Shown here: piece after piece, positions 12,160-20,982 of the stretch
Layout: each line of letters opens with the position of its first letter
How positions within the stretch are numbered: position 1 is the first letter of the stretch
Origin: Deinococcus sp. QL22
GTDB lineage: Bacteria > Deinococcota > Deinococci > Deinococcales > Deinococcaceae
Reading direction: 5' to 3'
Assembly (NCBI RefSeq): GCF_023370075.1
Contig: NZ_CP097149.1
Span: 744,001 to 808,000, forward strand
Length of the DNA stretch: 64,000 bases
Translations under genes and position numbers: made by a program
Notes under the pieces: model-generated
Seen by the model: only the letters and a program-made list of their open reading frames with translations
Told to the model about the DNA's origin: nothing
The model's database searches: none

Positions 12160-12591
12160 TTACGGCTTGTACAGCACCGCCTGCGTACACCGGAACAGCG
12201 CCATCACTTTGCCGTTCGGTGAGCGCACTTCAGCGTCCCAGACCTGAGTGGTGCGCCCAGCATGAACACTGCGGGCCTCGCAGGTCAGCGTGCCTTCGCG
12301 GGCCGTGCCGAGGTGGTTGCTCTTCAGTTCGATGGTGGTAAATCCGGTCGCCGTGTCGGGCAACAGCAGGCGCGTGCCGTAGCCGCAAGTGGTATCGGCC
12401 AGCGCAATCACGGTGGCCGCGTGAAGAAACCCGTTGGGGGCCAACAGTTCACGGCGCAGGGTGAGTTCGGAACGCATCAGGCCCGCTTCGACGTGCGTAA
12501 AGCGGATGCCGATCAGTCCGGGCAACATGCCTTCACCCTGCGCGTTCAGTTCTTCTAGGGTGGGCAGTGGGCGGGTGGATGAAGTAGACAT
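12160..12591 (-). CDS. PaaI-type hot-dog fold thioesterase
   Basis: A 143-residue acyl-CoA thioesterase of the PaaI/YdiI class. It has LLAPNGFLHAATVIALADTTCGYG, which holds the usual N-G-x-x-H/A signature helix, then TIELKSNHLGTAREGTLTCEA. The substrate is unknown. Leaderless start: TACCCT, seven bases, ATG. It stands alone on the minus strand, with a repeat-rich gap upstream. Confidence 0.85.
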   Translation of the reverse strand: MSTSSTRPLPTLEELNAQGEGMLPGLIGIRFTHVEAGLMRSELTLRRELLAPNGFLHAATVIALADTTCGYGTRLLLPDTATGFTTIELKSNHLGTAREGTLTCEARSVHAGRTTQVWDAEVRSPNGKVMALFRCTQAVLYKP

Positions 12592-12770
12592 GGAGCCAAG
12601 GGTAGCGTGAGTGGGCGGGGGGGGCCAGGTCTAAGGGCCGAGGGGCTGAGGGTCTAAGGAAGGACAATCGCTGGCGCTCACTCACTCCCTCTCCAGCCCT
12701 CCCCCATAAATAGGGAGGGAGCAAACACCACGACACCGCCACCTCTCAACCTCCCCGCCCGAATCCCTGT

Positions 12771-12886
12771 GAGGGCGTCGTGCGTACAACGCGCGGGCCA
12801 ATTCCATCTTGGAATAAATAGGCGCTTCCGCTTCAAATGGACGAGCCAGCTGACTTAAAGCGCGACAAGATCAATCTTCCTCAGCG
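12771..12886 (+). repeat. Dispersed repeat family B, copy 1
   Basis: About 116 bp aligning with 17321-17436 without large gaps. Shared blocks include GGCCAATTCCAT, AGGCG.TTCCGCTTCAA and GCGACAAGATCAATC. Both copies are intergenic and in the same orientation. No open frame or obvious terminal repeats are seen. Confidence 0.75.
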
Positions 12887-12910
12887 GACTCGTAGAGCTG
12901 CGGAGCAGAG
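12886..12910 (+). repeat. Dispersed short repeat family C, copy 1
   Basis: GGACTCGTAGAGCTGCG followed by GAGCAGAG. The same motif occurs at 51850-51877 and, on the other strand, at 63236-63263. The AGCTGCGCAGC core of the second copy is self-complementary. Confidence 0.65.
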
Positions 12911-12993
12911 TGACCACTCCCCTCCTCCGTTTGGGGACGGGGGCTGGGGAATCCAACGTGGCACAAGCCCGGAAATTTCTAATCAAATCAACC

Positions 12994-13788
12994 CTAATGC
13001 CTCGGCCCAGACGACTCCTCGCCCGCCCACATCCCCTGCCGCTTCAGCGCCGCCCGCAAGCTCGGTTCGCGCCCCTCCATCCCGCCACCCGCGCCAAAGT
13101 ACGAGCGCAACAGCCTCAGCCAATCGCCGGGTTTATCCCCACGCGCCGCAATCGGATTCATAGTTTCTATCCCTGCCAGGAGTTCTTCGGGAGCAGCGGG
13201 ACGGTAAGCGTCGGTGTGAATGACCAGTTCGCGGGCAAGGCGGGGGCGATGCGGGGCTTCTTCGGCGGGCGTGCCGATGGTCAGGGCGGCAAAGGGCAGC
13301 ACTCCGGCGGGCAGCGCCAGCACGTCTATCAGACCGTCCAGCCCGTTCATCACGCCGCCGATCCAGCAGCCCTGATAGCCCAACAGTTCGGCAGCCAACA
13401 GCAGATTTTGCCCGGCCAGCACCGAGTCGCCAATTCCAAAATGCACGGCGATGGCGGGAAAGTCTCCTCCGGCAGACCCGCCCGCTTCCAGCAAGCGCGA
13501 GACCCGGTGAACGTCGGCGCACACCACAAACGCCTCGGATGCAGTAGCGATGTGCGCGTTGGTGGTCAGGTCGGCCACCGCCTGCCGCACCGCCGGATCG
13601 ACCAGCCGAATCAGCGAATACAGTTGCGCGGTGGCGTCGGTGGGGGCACGCTGAGCCGCGTGCAGGATCACGTCCAGGTGTTCGGTCGGTAGGGGCAGCG
13701 GCGAGCCGTCTTCCTGCGTGCGGTACTGCCGAACGGTGCGGTGGGCATCAAAAAAGGCGCGGACTTCTTCGGGAGTGCGGGAAAGCAT
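12994..13788 (-). CDS. Nitroreductase-family FMN oxidoreductase
   Basis: About 264 residues. The N-terminal FFDAHRTVRQY is the FMN phosphate-binding start of NfsA/NfrA-type nitroreductases. RAPTDATAQLYSLI follows near residue 50, and the second FMN region is LGYQGCWIGGVMNGLDGL. They reduce nitro, quinone or flavin substrates with NAD(P)H; the actual substrate is unknown. The start at 13788 is leaderless (TACACT, six bases, ATG), and family alignment supports it over the upstream in-frame starts to 13851. Confidence 0.88.
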   Translation of the reverse strand: MLSRTPEEVRAFFDAHRTVRQYRTQEDGSPLPLPTEHLDVILHAAQRAPTDATAQLYSLIRLVDPAVRQAVADLTTNAHIATASEAFVVCADVHRVSRLLEAGGSAGGDFPAIAVHFGIGDSVLAGQNLLLAAELLGYQGCWIGGVMNGLDGLIDVLALPAGVLPFAALTIGTPAEEAPHRPRLARELVIHTDAYRPAAPEELLAGIETMNPIAARGDKPGDWLRLLRSYFGAGGGMEGREPSLRAALKRQGMWAGEESSGPRH

Positions 13789-13794
13789 TGCTGG

Positions 13795-13800
13795 AGTGTA
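13795..13800 (-). promoter_or_regulatory. -10 box for leaderless nitroreductase gene
   Basis: TACACT read on the minus strand, six bases before the ATG at 13788. No ribosome binding site is present. Confidence 0.65.
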
Positions 13801-13895
13801 GAGGGTGGATCGTGGGCATAGAAGAGCGTGTAAGCGGGACAGGCTATCCACACTTCACCTTTGCCTGGCCCACCCGTCACTCCCCACCCATGGCC

Positions 13896-14369
13896 TTACT
13901 TCAGATTGGCAATCGCAAAGCCTGCCGCCGCCTGATCGCACCAGATGACGACGCTGGTGTACTTGGCAAGGTCTCTGGCGGCAATCTTGTAGGTAAAGTT
14001 GCCGCTGAATTTCTTCAGTTCGCCCACCTGCACGTACTTGCCCGCCACTTTGGGATTGGCACCCGCACTGGTCAGGTTGCCCGCGAACAGAAGGATTTTC
14101 AGGTCTGGGCCGGGTTCGGTTTTCAGGCCCGTCAGAGTCAGCGTGTATCCGGTGGCGGTTTTGGTCAGGGCGGCCTTGCCCTGTGTGGGGGCTTCCAGGG
14201 CGCGGAAATTGCCCTGCCGGACGGCCTGCATGCTGCCCGACATACTGGTTGTCATGGGTGCGGGGTCTTTCATGGGCATGGTGTCGGTCATCGTCTGGGC
14301 AACGGCGGCGGCGGTGAGGGTCAGGGCCAGGGCGGCGGTGATGGTGCGGGCGAAGTGAATCTGGGTCAT
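13896..14369 (-). CDS. Exported DM13-domain protein
   Basis: A 157-residue protein with a signal peptide (TITAALALTLTAAAVAQ, cleavage after residue 25) and a Met-rich stretch (TMTDTMPMKDPAPM). A DM13 domain follows: FRALEAPTQGKAALTKTATGYTLTL, then PDLKILLF and a C-terminal TSVVIWCDQAAAGFAIANL with one Cys. DM13 domains are proposed redox or electron-transfer modules. AGGAG stands before the ATG. It lies 47 bp after the YceI gene and so is second in that operon, probably under the ECF promoters at 15040-15138. Confidence 0.85.
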   Translation of the reverse strand: MTQIHFARTITAALALTLTAAAVAQTMTDTMPMKDPAPMTTSMSGSMQAVRQGNFRALEAPTQGKAALTKTATGYTLTLTGLKTEPGPDLKILLFAGNLTSAGANPKVAGKYVQVGELKKFSGNFTYKIAARDLAKYTSVVIWCDQAAAGFAIANLK

Positions 14370-14416
14370 GGTGGTTCTCCTGTGTGGAATGAAAGGGCGG
14401 GGAAAATCCGCTTGGT

Positions 14417-14995
14417 TTATTTGGCGGTCACGGCAAACATCAGCTGGACGTCGGTGTTTTTGTCGGCCCCGCGAATCTGAACGCCGTACTCCCGGAGCGG
14501 AATGTCGAACTGCGTGGCAACGATGATGCGGCCCGAAGCTTCTCGCCGCAGCGTGACAGGCGCGGAAAGTGCACGTGTGACCCCGGCCAGCGTGAACTCT
14601 CCGCTGACTTTCCCGCTGACCTCTTGCCCTACCGGAAGCGCGGTAATGCCGCTGAGCTTGCCCACCCGGAAGGTAGCGAGCGGAAATTGCCCCGCCTTGA
14701 GGTAATTGCGGGCATGTTCGTCGCGCAACTTGATGCCCGTCATCAGCGTTTTCAGGGCAACTTGCACGGTTCCGGTCACGTCCTGGGGCCGCAGTGGGTC
14801 AAGCTTCAAGCTGGCCGTCACTTGTTGCACTCGCCCCGGCACCGGAATCAGCGTGACCCGGAAATTGAATTGGGCCTGAGGTGTGGTGGAGGCAACAGCG
14901 GTGTATGGCTTGGCCTCTTGCGCCGCCGCGAGGCTGCCGAAAGCAAGGGTCAGGGTCAGCACAGCGCCGAAGGCTGCGCCCATTGGGGGCTTCAT
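14417..14995 (-). CDS. Exported YceI-family protein
   Basis: A 192-residue protein with a signal peptide (AVLTLTLAFGSLAAAQE) and a YceI beta-barrel, which binds isoprenoid-like lipids. Typical blocks: FNFRVTLIPVPGRVQQVTASLKLDPLRP, LRDEHARNYLKAGQFPLATF, and the C-terminal PLREYGVQIRGADKNTDVQLMF. AAAGGAGAACAACG precedes the ATG. It is first gene of a two-gene operon with DM13, divergent from the ECF sigma gene. Two tandem ECF-type promoters lie 45 and 115 bases upstream. Confidence 0.9.
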   Translation of the reverse strand: MKPPMGAAFGAVLTLTLAFGSLAAAQEAKPYTAVASTTPQAQFNFRVTLIPVPGRVQQVTASLKLDPLRPQDVTGTVQVALKTLMTGIKLRDEHARNYLKAGQFPLATFRVGKLSGITALPVGQEVSGKVSGEFTLAGVTRALSAPVTLRREASGRIIVATQFDIPLREYGVQIRGADKNTDVQLMFAVTAK

Positions 14996-15039
14996 CGTTG
15001 TTCTCCTTTGAGTGGTGGGCGTCGGTACTTCTGAAAGCT

Positions 15040-15068
15040 TGTACGCCGGGGTAGGGCAAAAGGTTCAA
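15040..15068 (-). promoter_or_regulatory. ECF-type promoter P1 for yceI-DM13
   Basis: On the minus strand: TTGAACC, then CGTACA, with 16 bases between GAACC and CGTACA. It has the layout of an ECF -35 (GAAC) and -10 (CGT) pair. It lies 45 bases upstream of the yceI ATG. Confidence 0.7.
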
Positions 15069-15109
15069 GGCCTGTGCTGCGCCCCACCCGGCCTGTCCTG
15101 CTGATGACC

Positions 15110-15138
15110 TGTACGCGGGAGCGGGGGCAAAGGTTCAA
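15110..15138 (-). promoter_or_regulatory. ECF-type promoter P2 for yceI-DM13
   Basis: A second copy exactly 70 bp upstream of P1: the same TTGAACC and CGTACA with the same 16-base gap, while the spacer bases differ. Conservation of the ends and not the middle argues for two real promoters rather than a simple duplication. Confidence 0.65.
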
Positions 15139-15225
15139 TCCGGGGCCAGACACGCCATGAGCCGAAAGCTCTGGGCCACGAACAAGCTTTCTTTCACGTC
15201 TATAGGCCAGAGCTGATGGCCCCTC

Positions 15226-15253
15226 TGAACTTTCCCGGCGCGGCGGGCGTATA
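15226..15253 (+). promoter_or_regulatory. ECF-type promoter for the sigma/anti-sigma operon
   Basis: TGAACT, 16 bases from GAACT, then CGTATA, facing the sigma gene that begins at 15368. The match to P1 and P2 in motif and spacing suggests autoregulation. Confidence 0.6.
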
Positions 15254-15354
15254 GGTCAGCATGAGGAAGAAGCGCGGGCCAACATGTTGAGCGTGTGCAG
15301 GGAAGGCTTGCGCCCGCACCGGCCACGTGGCGGCGCGGCTGTGGCGGTTTCGGG

Positions 15355-15360
15355 TAGTGT
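15355..15360 (+). promoter_or_regulatory. -10 box for leaderless ECF sigma gene
   Basis: TAGTGT, seven bases, ATG at 15368. This would give a leaderless basal transcript alongside the upstream ECF promoter. Confidence 0.5.
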
Positions 15361-15367
15361 GTCAGCG

Positions 15368-15967
15368 ATGCGCCCCAGCGAGCAGGTCGCCCCCCTTCAG
15401 ACCCTGCCGGATGAACCCGACACGGGGCTGCTGGCCCGCTTTGCCCTGCGCGACGAGGCGGCGCTGGCTACGCTGTATGACCGCCACAGCCGCGCCGCTT
15501 ATGGAGTGGCCTTCTACATCCTTAAAGACGCGGCACAGGCGCAGGACATCGTTCATGACGCCTTCCTGAAGGTCTGGGAGAAACCGGGGCTGTTCGATCC
15601 GGCGCGGGCGTCGTTTCCCACCTTTTTTCTGACGGTGGTGCGCCACGCGGCCATTTCCAAACTGCGTGGCGGGCGGGTGCATCTGCCGCTGGACGACGCC
15701 GAGGGACTGCCTCTCCCCTTCCCCGATGAGCGCGTGAGCTTGCAGGCCGGAGCCGAGGAACGTGCCCGCGCCGAACACATTCAGGCCGCGCTGCATACCC
15801 TGAAACCCGTGCAGCGCGAAACGGTGGAGCGGGCCTTTTTCCGGGGAGAAACGCGCGAAGACATCGCGGCGGCCATGTCGGTTCCGGTGGGCACAGTCAA
15901 AAGCCGACTGAAATACGCGCTAGACCGTCTGCGCGGGGTACTGGGCGAGGAAGGAGAGAGCTTATGA
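15368..15967 (+). CDS. ECF-type RNA polymerase sigma factor
   Basis: A 199-residue sigma-70 family factor with only regions 2 and 4. Region 2: LYDRHSRAAYGVAFYILKD then AQDIVHDAFLKVW. Region 4: LKPVQRETVERAFFRGETREDIAAAM then VGTVKSRLKYALDRLR. The frame is open from 15284, but the ATG at 15368 follows a TAGTGT box and matches the family start. The stop overlaps the anti-sigma start (ATGA), so the two are translationally coupled. Its likely targets include the divergent yceI-DM13 operon and itself. Confidence 0.92.
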   Translation: MRPSEQVAPLQTLPDEPDTGLLARFALRDEAALATLYDRHSRAAYGVAFYILKDAAQAQDIVHDAFLKVWEKPGLFDPARASFPTFFLTVVRHAAISKLRGGRVHLPLDDAEGLPLPFPDERVSLQAGAEERARAEHIQAALHTLKPVQRETVERAFFRGETREDIAAAMSVPVGTVKSRLKYALDRLRGVLGEEGESL

Positions 15968-17199
15968 ACGGGCAGGAATGGAGCGGAAAGGGCATCGACA
16001 ATTCAGACTGTGAAGCTTGCCGCGAAGACCTGAGCGCCGTGCTGCTGGGCATCGCCTCTGAAGCGGAGGCGGAGCGGGTACAGGCACACTTGCAAACGTG
16101 CGCCACCTGCCAGCGTGAAGCTGCCGAACTGCGGCAAGTGCTGGGCGGCGTGCTGCAAGCTGCCCCCGAAATCGCCCCACCTGCCGAACTGCGTGCGCGT
16201 GTGCTGAACAGCGCCCGCAGCAGCAATCTTCAGCACCACCCCATACCCCAATCTGCCCCACGAAAGCGCCCAAACCTTGCCCTCTGGCTGCCCACCAGCC
16301 TCGGATTGGCCGCCGCCGTCGCCGCCTTTGTGCTGTGGCCCCAGCCTGCGCCCACGCGGGCCGATGTGGTGGTCAGTGCCGGAGACAGCGTGGTATTTGC
16401 CTCCAGCAAAAGCTCTGGCGCTCCGCTGACGATTCGCTCGGCGGGCGGCCAATTGCGCCGCGTGAACATGGAGACACCCCAGCCCGCGTGGTTTACCGAG
16501 GCCGTGTTCGCGGTGGGCCGCGCCTACCTGCTGGACGCCGCCAACAACCAATTGATCGTGCTGAACGTGGCTCAGGGCAAGATAGAACGCCGATTCGCTA
16601 CACCGGGCGGCGCGGCGGGACTGGCCGTAGAAGATGGCCGCGTGTTCGTCAAAACAGCGTCCAGCGGTGAACTGTTGGTGTTCGGCGGCCCGAATGACGC
16701 CGCCACCACGCGCCGAATTCTGGCCAAAGCCGCCCCCATGCCCGAAGCCGAATGCATGGACGCCGTGCTGCACGTCGGCAACCGCCTGTGGGCAACCAGC
16801 CACAGCACCGGGCAAGTGTTTGTGCTGTCTGCCGATGGGGGGCAACTGCTGGACACTTACGCAGTGGGCGGCGCACCCGTTGGCCTGGAGCAGTGGTCGG
16901 GCGGCGTGCTCGTGCTGGACGTTCAGGGCCGTCTGCTGGAACTGGCCGAAGACGGGCAGATCAGGCGCACGCTGAAGCTGAAGGGCAATCCCGACAAATT
17001 TAGCGTGATGGACGGCAAAGCTTACCTGACAGACCGGGGCGGCACGGTCAGCGTGGTCGACCTGCAAACCTTCCGCGTGACCCGCCAACGCACCTTCGGT
17101 ACCCCGATGGACATTGCCGCCCTGCCCGATGGACACCTGGCTCTGGCTGACGCCACACGCGGCCTGCTGATGCTGATGCCCGATCTGAGCGACGTGTAG
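15964..17199 (+). CDS. Membrane anti-sigma factor with zinc finger and exported propeller-like domain
   Basis: A 411-residue protein. A cytoplasmic ZAS zinc finger (CEACREDLS, then HLQTCATC near residues 38-45) binds the sigma factor. One membrane helix follows (LALWLPTSLGLAAAVAAFVLW near 104-124). About 280 residues outside show repeated beta-strand units such as RVFVKTASSGELLVFGG, RLWATSHSTGQVFVLSADGG and KAYLTDRGGTVSVVDLQ, typical of YVTN/NHL-type propellers. GGAGAG precedes the ATG, which overlaps the sigma stop. Most anti-sigmas have a short exported tail, so the large repeat domain suggests direct sensing outside the membrane. Confidence 0.87.
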   Translation: MNGQEWSGKGIDNSDCEACREDLSAVLLGIASEAEAERVQAHLQTCATCQREAAELRQVLGGVLQAAPEIAPPAELRARVLNSARSSNLQHHPIPQSAPRKRPNLALWLPTSLGLAAAVAAFVLWPQPAPTRADVVVSAGDSVVFASSKSSGAPLTIRSAGGQLRRVNMETPQPAWFTEAVFAVGRAYLLDAANNQLIVLNVAQGKIERRFATPGGAAGLAVEDGRVFVKTASSGELLVFGGPNDAATTRRILAKAAPMPEAECMDAVLHVGNRLWATSHSTGQVFVLSADGGQLLDTYAVGGAPVGLEQWSGGVLVLDVQGRLLELAEDGQIRRTLKLKGNPDKFSVMDGKAYLTDRGGTVSVVDLQTFRVTRQRTFGTPMDIAALPDGHLALADATRGLLMLMPDLSDV

Positions 17200-17550
17200 G
17201 GGAAGGGATCGTCAGCCTCTAAATCCGTGCATCGTGGAGTGAATAAATTGGGTTGATGGACGGTATCCACAGCTTGGTTTACCTCGTGGCACATCCAAAA
17301 CACCACTGCCCAAGTCCGTATGAGGCCGTCGTCCACGCAGTGGGCAGGCCAATTCCATTTGAGAATGAACAGGCGATTCCGCTTCAAGAGAAGGACTCAG
17401 CCGACTCAAAATGCGACAAGATCAATCCTGCCTAGCGCAGCGCCGCTCCCCCTACTTGGTGGGGTATGGGGTTGGGGGTGGGGCAAAACGTGGGAGAAGG
17501 CAAAAAACATCCATTCAAATCGCCTTTTCATTTCCCACCAACGCCCCACC
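17200..17550. other. Intergenic gap with repeat family B
   Basis: No gene seen. It contains repeat family B copy 2 (17321-17436) and a G-rich tract (GGGGTTGGGGGTGGGG) near 17470. No clear terminator for either neighbour. Confidence 0.5.
17321..17436 (+). repeat. Dispersed repeat family B, copy 2
   Basis: The partner of 12771-12886, about 70-75% identical by eye and in the same orientation. See copy 1 for the shared blocks. Confidence 0.75.
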
Positions 17551-20500
17551 CTAGTCCTCCTCCCCATCCTCCAACGGAGCAAACAACCGATCCAGATCAT
17601 GCGTCGTCAGCTGCGTGGCGTCACTTAAACCGCCGTCCAGAATCCCGCGTGCCAGCGCCGCCTTCCGGGCCTGCAAGTCCAGAATCTTTTCCTCCACGCT
17701 GCCCGCCGCGATCAGCTTGTACACGAACACGGGCTTGTCTTGCCCAATGCGGTAGGCCCGGTCAGTAGCCTGATCCTCGGCGGCAGGATTCCACCAGGGG
17801 TCGTAATGGATGACCGTATCGGCGGCAGTCAGGTTCAGGCCCACGCCGCCCGCCTTGAGCGTGATCAGGAACACGTGCGTTTCTCCCGACTGGAACGCGT
17901 CGATCTGTTCCTGACGCTTCTGCGTTTGCCCCGTGATCTTGGAGTAGGGAATATTGCGGGCCTTGAGGGTGTCCTCCAAGTGGCCCAGCAACGTGGCAAA
18001 TCCGCTGAAAATCAGCACACGGCGGCCTTCCTCGATCATCTGCGGCAGGTTGGATTCCAGCCAGTCCAGCTTGGCGTTCCCCTTGACCTTGCGGGCAGCC
18101 TCCAATTTCACCAGGCGCGGATCGGTGACGGCCTGCCGGAGTTTGAGCAGAGCGTCCAGAATGGCGATGGTCGAGCGGGCCAGTCCCCGCGCCTGCAACT
18201 CCTCGCGCACGCGGCTCTCCATCGTCACACGCACAGTTTCGTAGAGGTCGCGCTGATCGCCGTCCAGGGTCACGCGCACCGGAATTTCGGTTTTGGGTGG
18301 CAACTCACGGGCTACATCGCGTTTTTCGCGGCGCAGGATGAAGGGACGAACGCGGGCGGCCAGCGCGGCGCGGCGGTGGGGATCACCCTTCTTCTCTATG
18401 GGCGTACGGTACAACTCGCGGAAGGTGCGCTCATCGTGCAGCAGCCCCGGCGAGAGGAAATTGAACTGCGACCACAGCTCGCCCAGATGGTTTTCCAGCG
18501 GCGTTCCGGTGAGGCACAGGCGGTGGCGGGCGTCCAGGCTTCCGGCGGCTTTGGCAGCAGCCGTTTTGCTGTTTTTGATGTTCTGGGCCTCGTCCAGAAT
18601 CAGCATGTGGAAGGCGTGCCCGTTCAGCAATTCCACGTCACGGGGCAGCAGCGGATAGGTGGTCAGGATCAGGTCGGCGTCGGAAATGCGGCCAAATTCG
18701 CTGCGGCGATCCTTGCCGTGCAGGGTCAGCACGCGCAGGCTGGGAGCGAACCGCGCGGCCTCGGCCTGCCAGTTACCGATGACGCTGGTGGGGGCCACGA
18801 CCATGCTGGGACGGTCTGCACGGCCCGCCGCCTTCTCGGTCAGGAGGTGGGCCAGCGTTTGCACCGTTTTCCCCAGCCCCATGTCGTCGGCCAGAATGCC
18901 CCCCAACTCGTACTCGCGCAGGAATTGCAGCCACGCCAACCCCTGCAACTGGTAGGGCCGCAATTCGGCATTCAAACTTGCGGGCGGCTCTACAGGCTGA
19001 ATCCCGCCAAAGTCCCGCAGCTTACGCCCCAACTCCAGCAGACGTTCCGCGCCCACCCAGCGGGCCTGCAAAGCTCCTTCCAGTTGGGCCAAGCGGGCGG
19101 CGTCCAGCAGAGGCAGGCGCAGGGGGCCATCGGGAATATCGCGTAGGTTCAGTTCTACCAGCACGCTGAGAATGGCCCGCACCCGTCCGGCAGGCAGCGC
19201 CACGCGGCGGCCATCGCCCAGCGCAGCGTAAATGGTTTCGTCGTCCTTCAGTTCGTTCAGGGCTTCTACCGTAAATAGGTCGGGCTGGCGAGCAATCAGA
19301 TCGGCCAGCACGGGAATCAGGCTCACGCGCTCGCCGTCTACGACAATGCCCAAGTCCAGCGTGAACCAGCCGTTGCCGCCGCCTTCTTCGGTTTCGCCGT
19401 ACCAGTCGCTAATTTCGGCCACAGCCAGCGGAAAATCAGGGTGAATATGGATGGTAAAGCCCCGCGCCTCCAGATCGGTGCGGCCATCGCGCATAAATTC
19501 CAGCCACGATTCGTCGTCGCCCAACGTCAGGTGATCGCGCAGTTCTCTGGGCACGGCATACTCCTCGCCGTACACGTCCTGCATGGTCGCAAAGCCTGCG
19601 CGGGACAGGGCGCGGGTGGCCTGCTTCTCGGCGGCGGGGTCGCGGGGCACACGGGTCAGAATGCCGTCGCGGTACACGGTGGGCACGGGCAGAGTGGACA
19701 CGTCGCGCCCGGCGTCGCGGCCCCGGTTGGCCGACGACACCACCGGCTCCTGCGGGATGGGCAGGCCGCCGTATGCAGGGCGCAACTCGGCCAGCGGGAA
19801 GGTTTCGGTCTTCATGACCATCGTCCAGCGATCGTAGGTGGGAATGGTCACGGTGCGCCCCATCAGGTGCAGTTGCGGGGTAAAGGGCAGACGTTCTTCC
19901 CTTACCTGTACGGTTTGGGGCACGGGCAGGGGTGCGCCCGCCGCCGTGATCGCGTGGGCCAGGGCCGCCGCCTGCGCGGGCGACACGGTGGGGCCAGCCA
20001 GAAAGCGGGCCACCTGTTCCGGCGGCGTGTGGGTGGTGACTCGCACCAAGAATGACTCGGTGGGGCGCACCAGCCAGGGCCGGGGCAGGGGCAGCACCAC
20101 GCCGCCCGCCGCGCCCTCTACCGTCAGGGTCGGAAACTGCATGCCGCGCTCGTCGGTGGCCCAGCCCGGCATGCCCTGAACCGACTCGCCCCGGTGCAGC
20201 ACGGCGTCGGCGGCTTCCCAGCACAGGCGGCCCGAATCCAGCATCAGCTCTATGAGCAGGTCGGTGGCTGGATGGTCGCCCAAGGCGTGCAGGGTTTCGT
20301 CCCAGCGGCCCGGCAGATGTGCGGCGGTAGAGGCCACTTCCAACAGGCGCAGCAAGTCGGCGTCTCGGCGAGCAAAAGCCGGGGCCGCCGACAGGTTGCG
20401 CGGCAGGCTGTAATGCTCAGCAGAGCGCACCTCGGCCACGTCGCCGCGCACCGGCACGCGCACGACGCCCACCGCCACCCGCCGGATGCTGCCGGGGCCA

Positions 20501-20982
20501 CCCTGGGAGGTCACAGGCATGATCCTGAGCACGTAGCGCAACTCATATTGCCGCCCGCGCCCGCCGGATTTCTTGTCGTCAAAGCTGGCGAGCCACTGCT
20601 GGGCGCGGGCATCCAGCGGTTCTACGGCTGGGGCGCGGGCGGGCCCTCCTTCACCTGCCGCAGAGCCAGAAACCCCGTTAGACCCTGATTTCAGCGCGGG
20701 GCGCGGCGCATCGGGCGGGTCGGCAGACAGCACCAGCGCCGCCACATGACGGCAGCGGTAGCGCCCGCAGGTGCAGGACGTGGAGCGGAGCACCGGATCG
20801 GGCGGCGGCGTCAGTTCGGCCATCGCCTGAAAGTCGTTGCCCCCGTCGCGCACGGTGGCGGTGGCCTTCCAGCCCGTGTCCGTCCACTCGCGCATCACGT
20901 CCGACACGGCTTCCTGCCGCAACGCGAGGGCCTGAGCCGCCGTATCCAGCCCAAATCCCGGCGGCAGACGACTGAGCTTCAC
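17551..20982 (-). CDS. SWIM zinc finger SNF2/Rad54-type helicase
   Basis: About 1143 residues. An N-terminal SWIM zinc motif, CTC-x4-CRH near residues 70-79, is followed by a roughly 500-residue bacterial SNF2-associated region. The ATPase core follows: ILADDMGLGKTVQTLAHLL (Walker A) near residue 700, MLILDEAQNIKN (DEAQ box), CLTGTPLENHLGELWSQF, and the second RecA lobe with LIFSGFATLLGHLE, GGVGLNLTAADTVIHYDPWWNPA and DRAYRIGQDKPV. It acts as a DNA translocase, probably in chromatin or repair. I prefer the GTG at 20982 (AGGGTG upstream); the TTG at 21021 is the alternative. Confidence 0.9.
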   Translation of the reverse strand: MKLSRLPPGFGLDTAAQALALRQEAVSDVMREWTDTGWKATATVRDGGNDFQAMAELTPPPDPVLRSTSCTCGRYRCRHVAALVLSADPPDAPRPALKSGSNGVSGSAAGEGGPARAPAVEPLDARAQQWLASFDDKKSGGRGRQYELRYVLRIMPVTSQGGPGSIRRVAVGVVRVPVRGDVAEVRSAEHYSLPRNLSAAPAFARRDADLLRLLEVASTAAHLPGRWDETLHALGDHPATDLLIELMLDSGRLCWEAADAVLHRGESVQGMPGWATDERGMQFPTLTVEGAAGGVVLPLPRPWLVRPTESFLVRVTTHTPPEQVARFLAGPTVSPAQAAALAHAITAAGAPLPVPQTVQVREERLPFTPQLHLMGRTVTIPTYDRWTMVMKTETFPLAELRPAYGGLPIPQEPVVSSANRGRDAGRDVSTLPVPTVYRDGILTRVPRDPAAEKQATRALSRAGFATMQDVYGEEYAVPRELRDHLTLGDDESWLEFMRDGRTDLEARGFTIHIHPDFPLAVAEISDWYGETEEGGGNGWFTLDLGIVVDGERVSLIPVLADLIARQPDLFTVEALNELKDDETIYAALGDGRRVALPAGRVRAILSVLVELNLRDIPDGPLRLPLLDAARLAQLEGALQARWVGAERLLELGRKLRDFGGIQPVEPPASLNAELRPYQLQGLAWLQFLREYELGGILADDMGLGKTVQTLAHLLTEKAAGRADRPSMVVAPTSVIGNWQAEAARFAPSLRVLTLHGKDRRSEFGRISDADLILTTYPLLPRDVELLNGHAFHMLILDEAQNIKNSKTAAAKAAGSLDARHRLCLTGTPLENHLGELWSQFNFLSPGLLHDERTFRELYRTPIEKKGDPHRRAALAARVRPFILRREKRDVARELPPKTEIPVRVTLDGDQRDLYETVRVTMESRVREELQARGLARSTIAILDALLKLRQAVTDPRLVKLEAARKVKGNAKLDWLESNLPQMIEEGRRVLIFSGFATLLGHLEDTLKARNIPYSKITGQTQKRQEQIDAFQSGETHVFLITLKAGGVGLNLTAADTVIHYDPWWNPAAEDQATDRAYRIGQDKPVFVYKLIAAGSVEEKILDLQARKAALARGILDGGLSDATQLTTHDLDRLFAPLEDGEED

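Larger units (their letters stand above)
12592..12993. other. Repeat-rich intergenic gap
   Basis: No gene seen. It holds the -10 box for the thioesterase gene, a stretch AATCGCTGGCGCTCA that reappears in altered form at 51761-51776, a short inverted repeat around GGGAGG, repeat family B copy 1 (12771-12886) and a family C copy (12886-12910). Confidence 0.6.
14996..15367. other. ECF regulatory region between yceI and the sigma gene
   Basis: No gene seen. It carries three matches to GAAC[C/T]-N16-CGTA[C/T]A: two on the minus strand toward yceI-DM13 and one on the plus strand toward the sigma gene. A separate leaderless -10 box TAGTGT lies at 15355-15360. Confidence 0.7.

Noticed and set aside
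12771..17436. Family B repeats as insertion sequence remnants
   Set aside because: No transposase fragment, terminal inverted repeats or target duplications are visible, so only the label dispersed repeat is supported.
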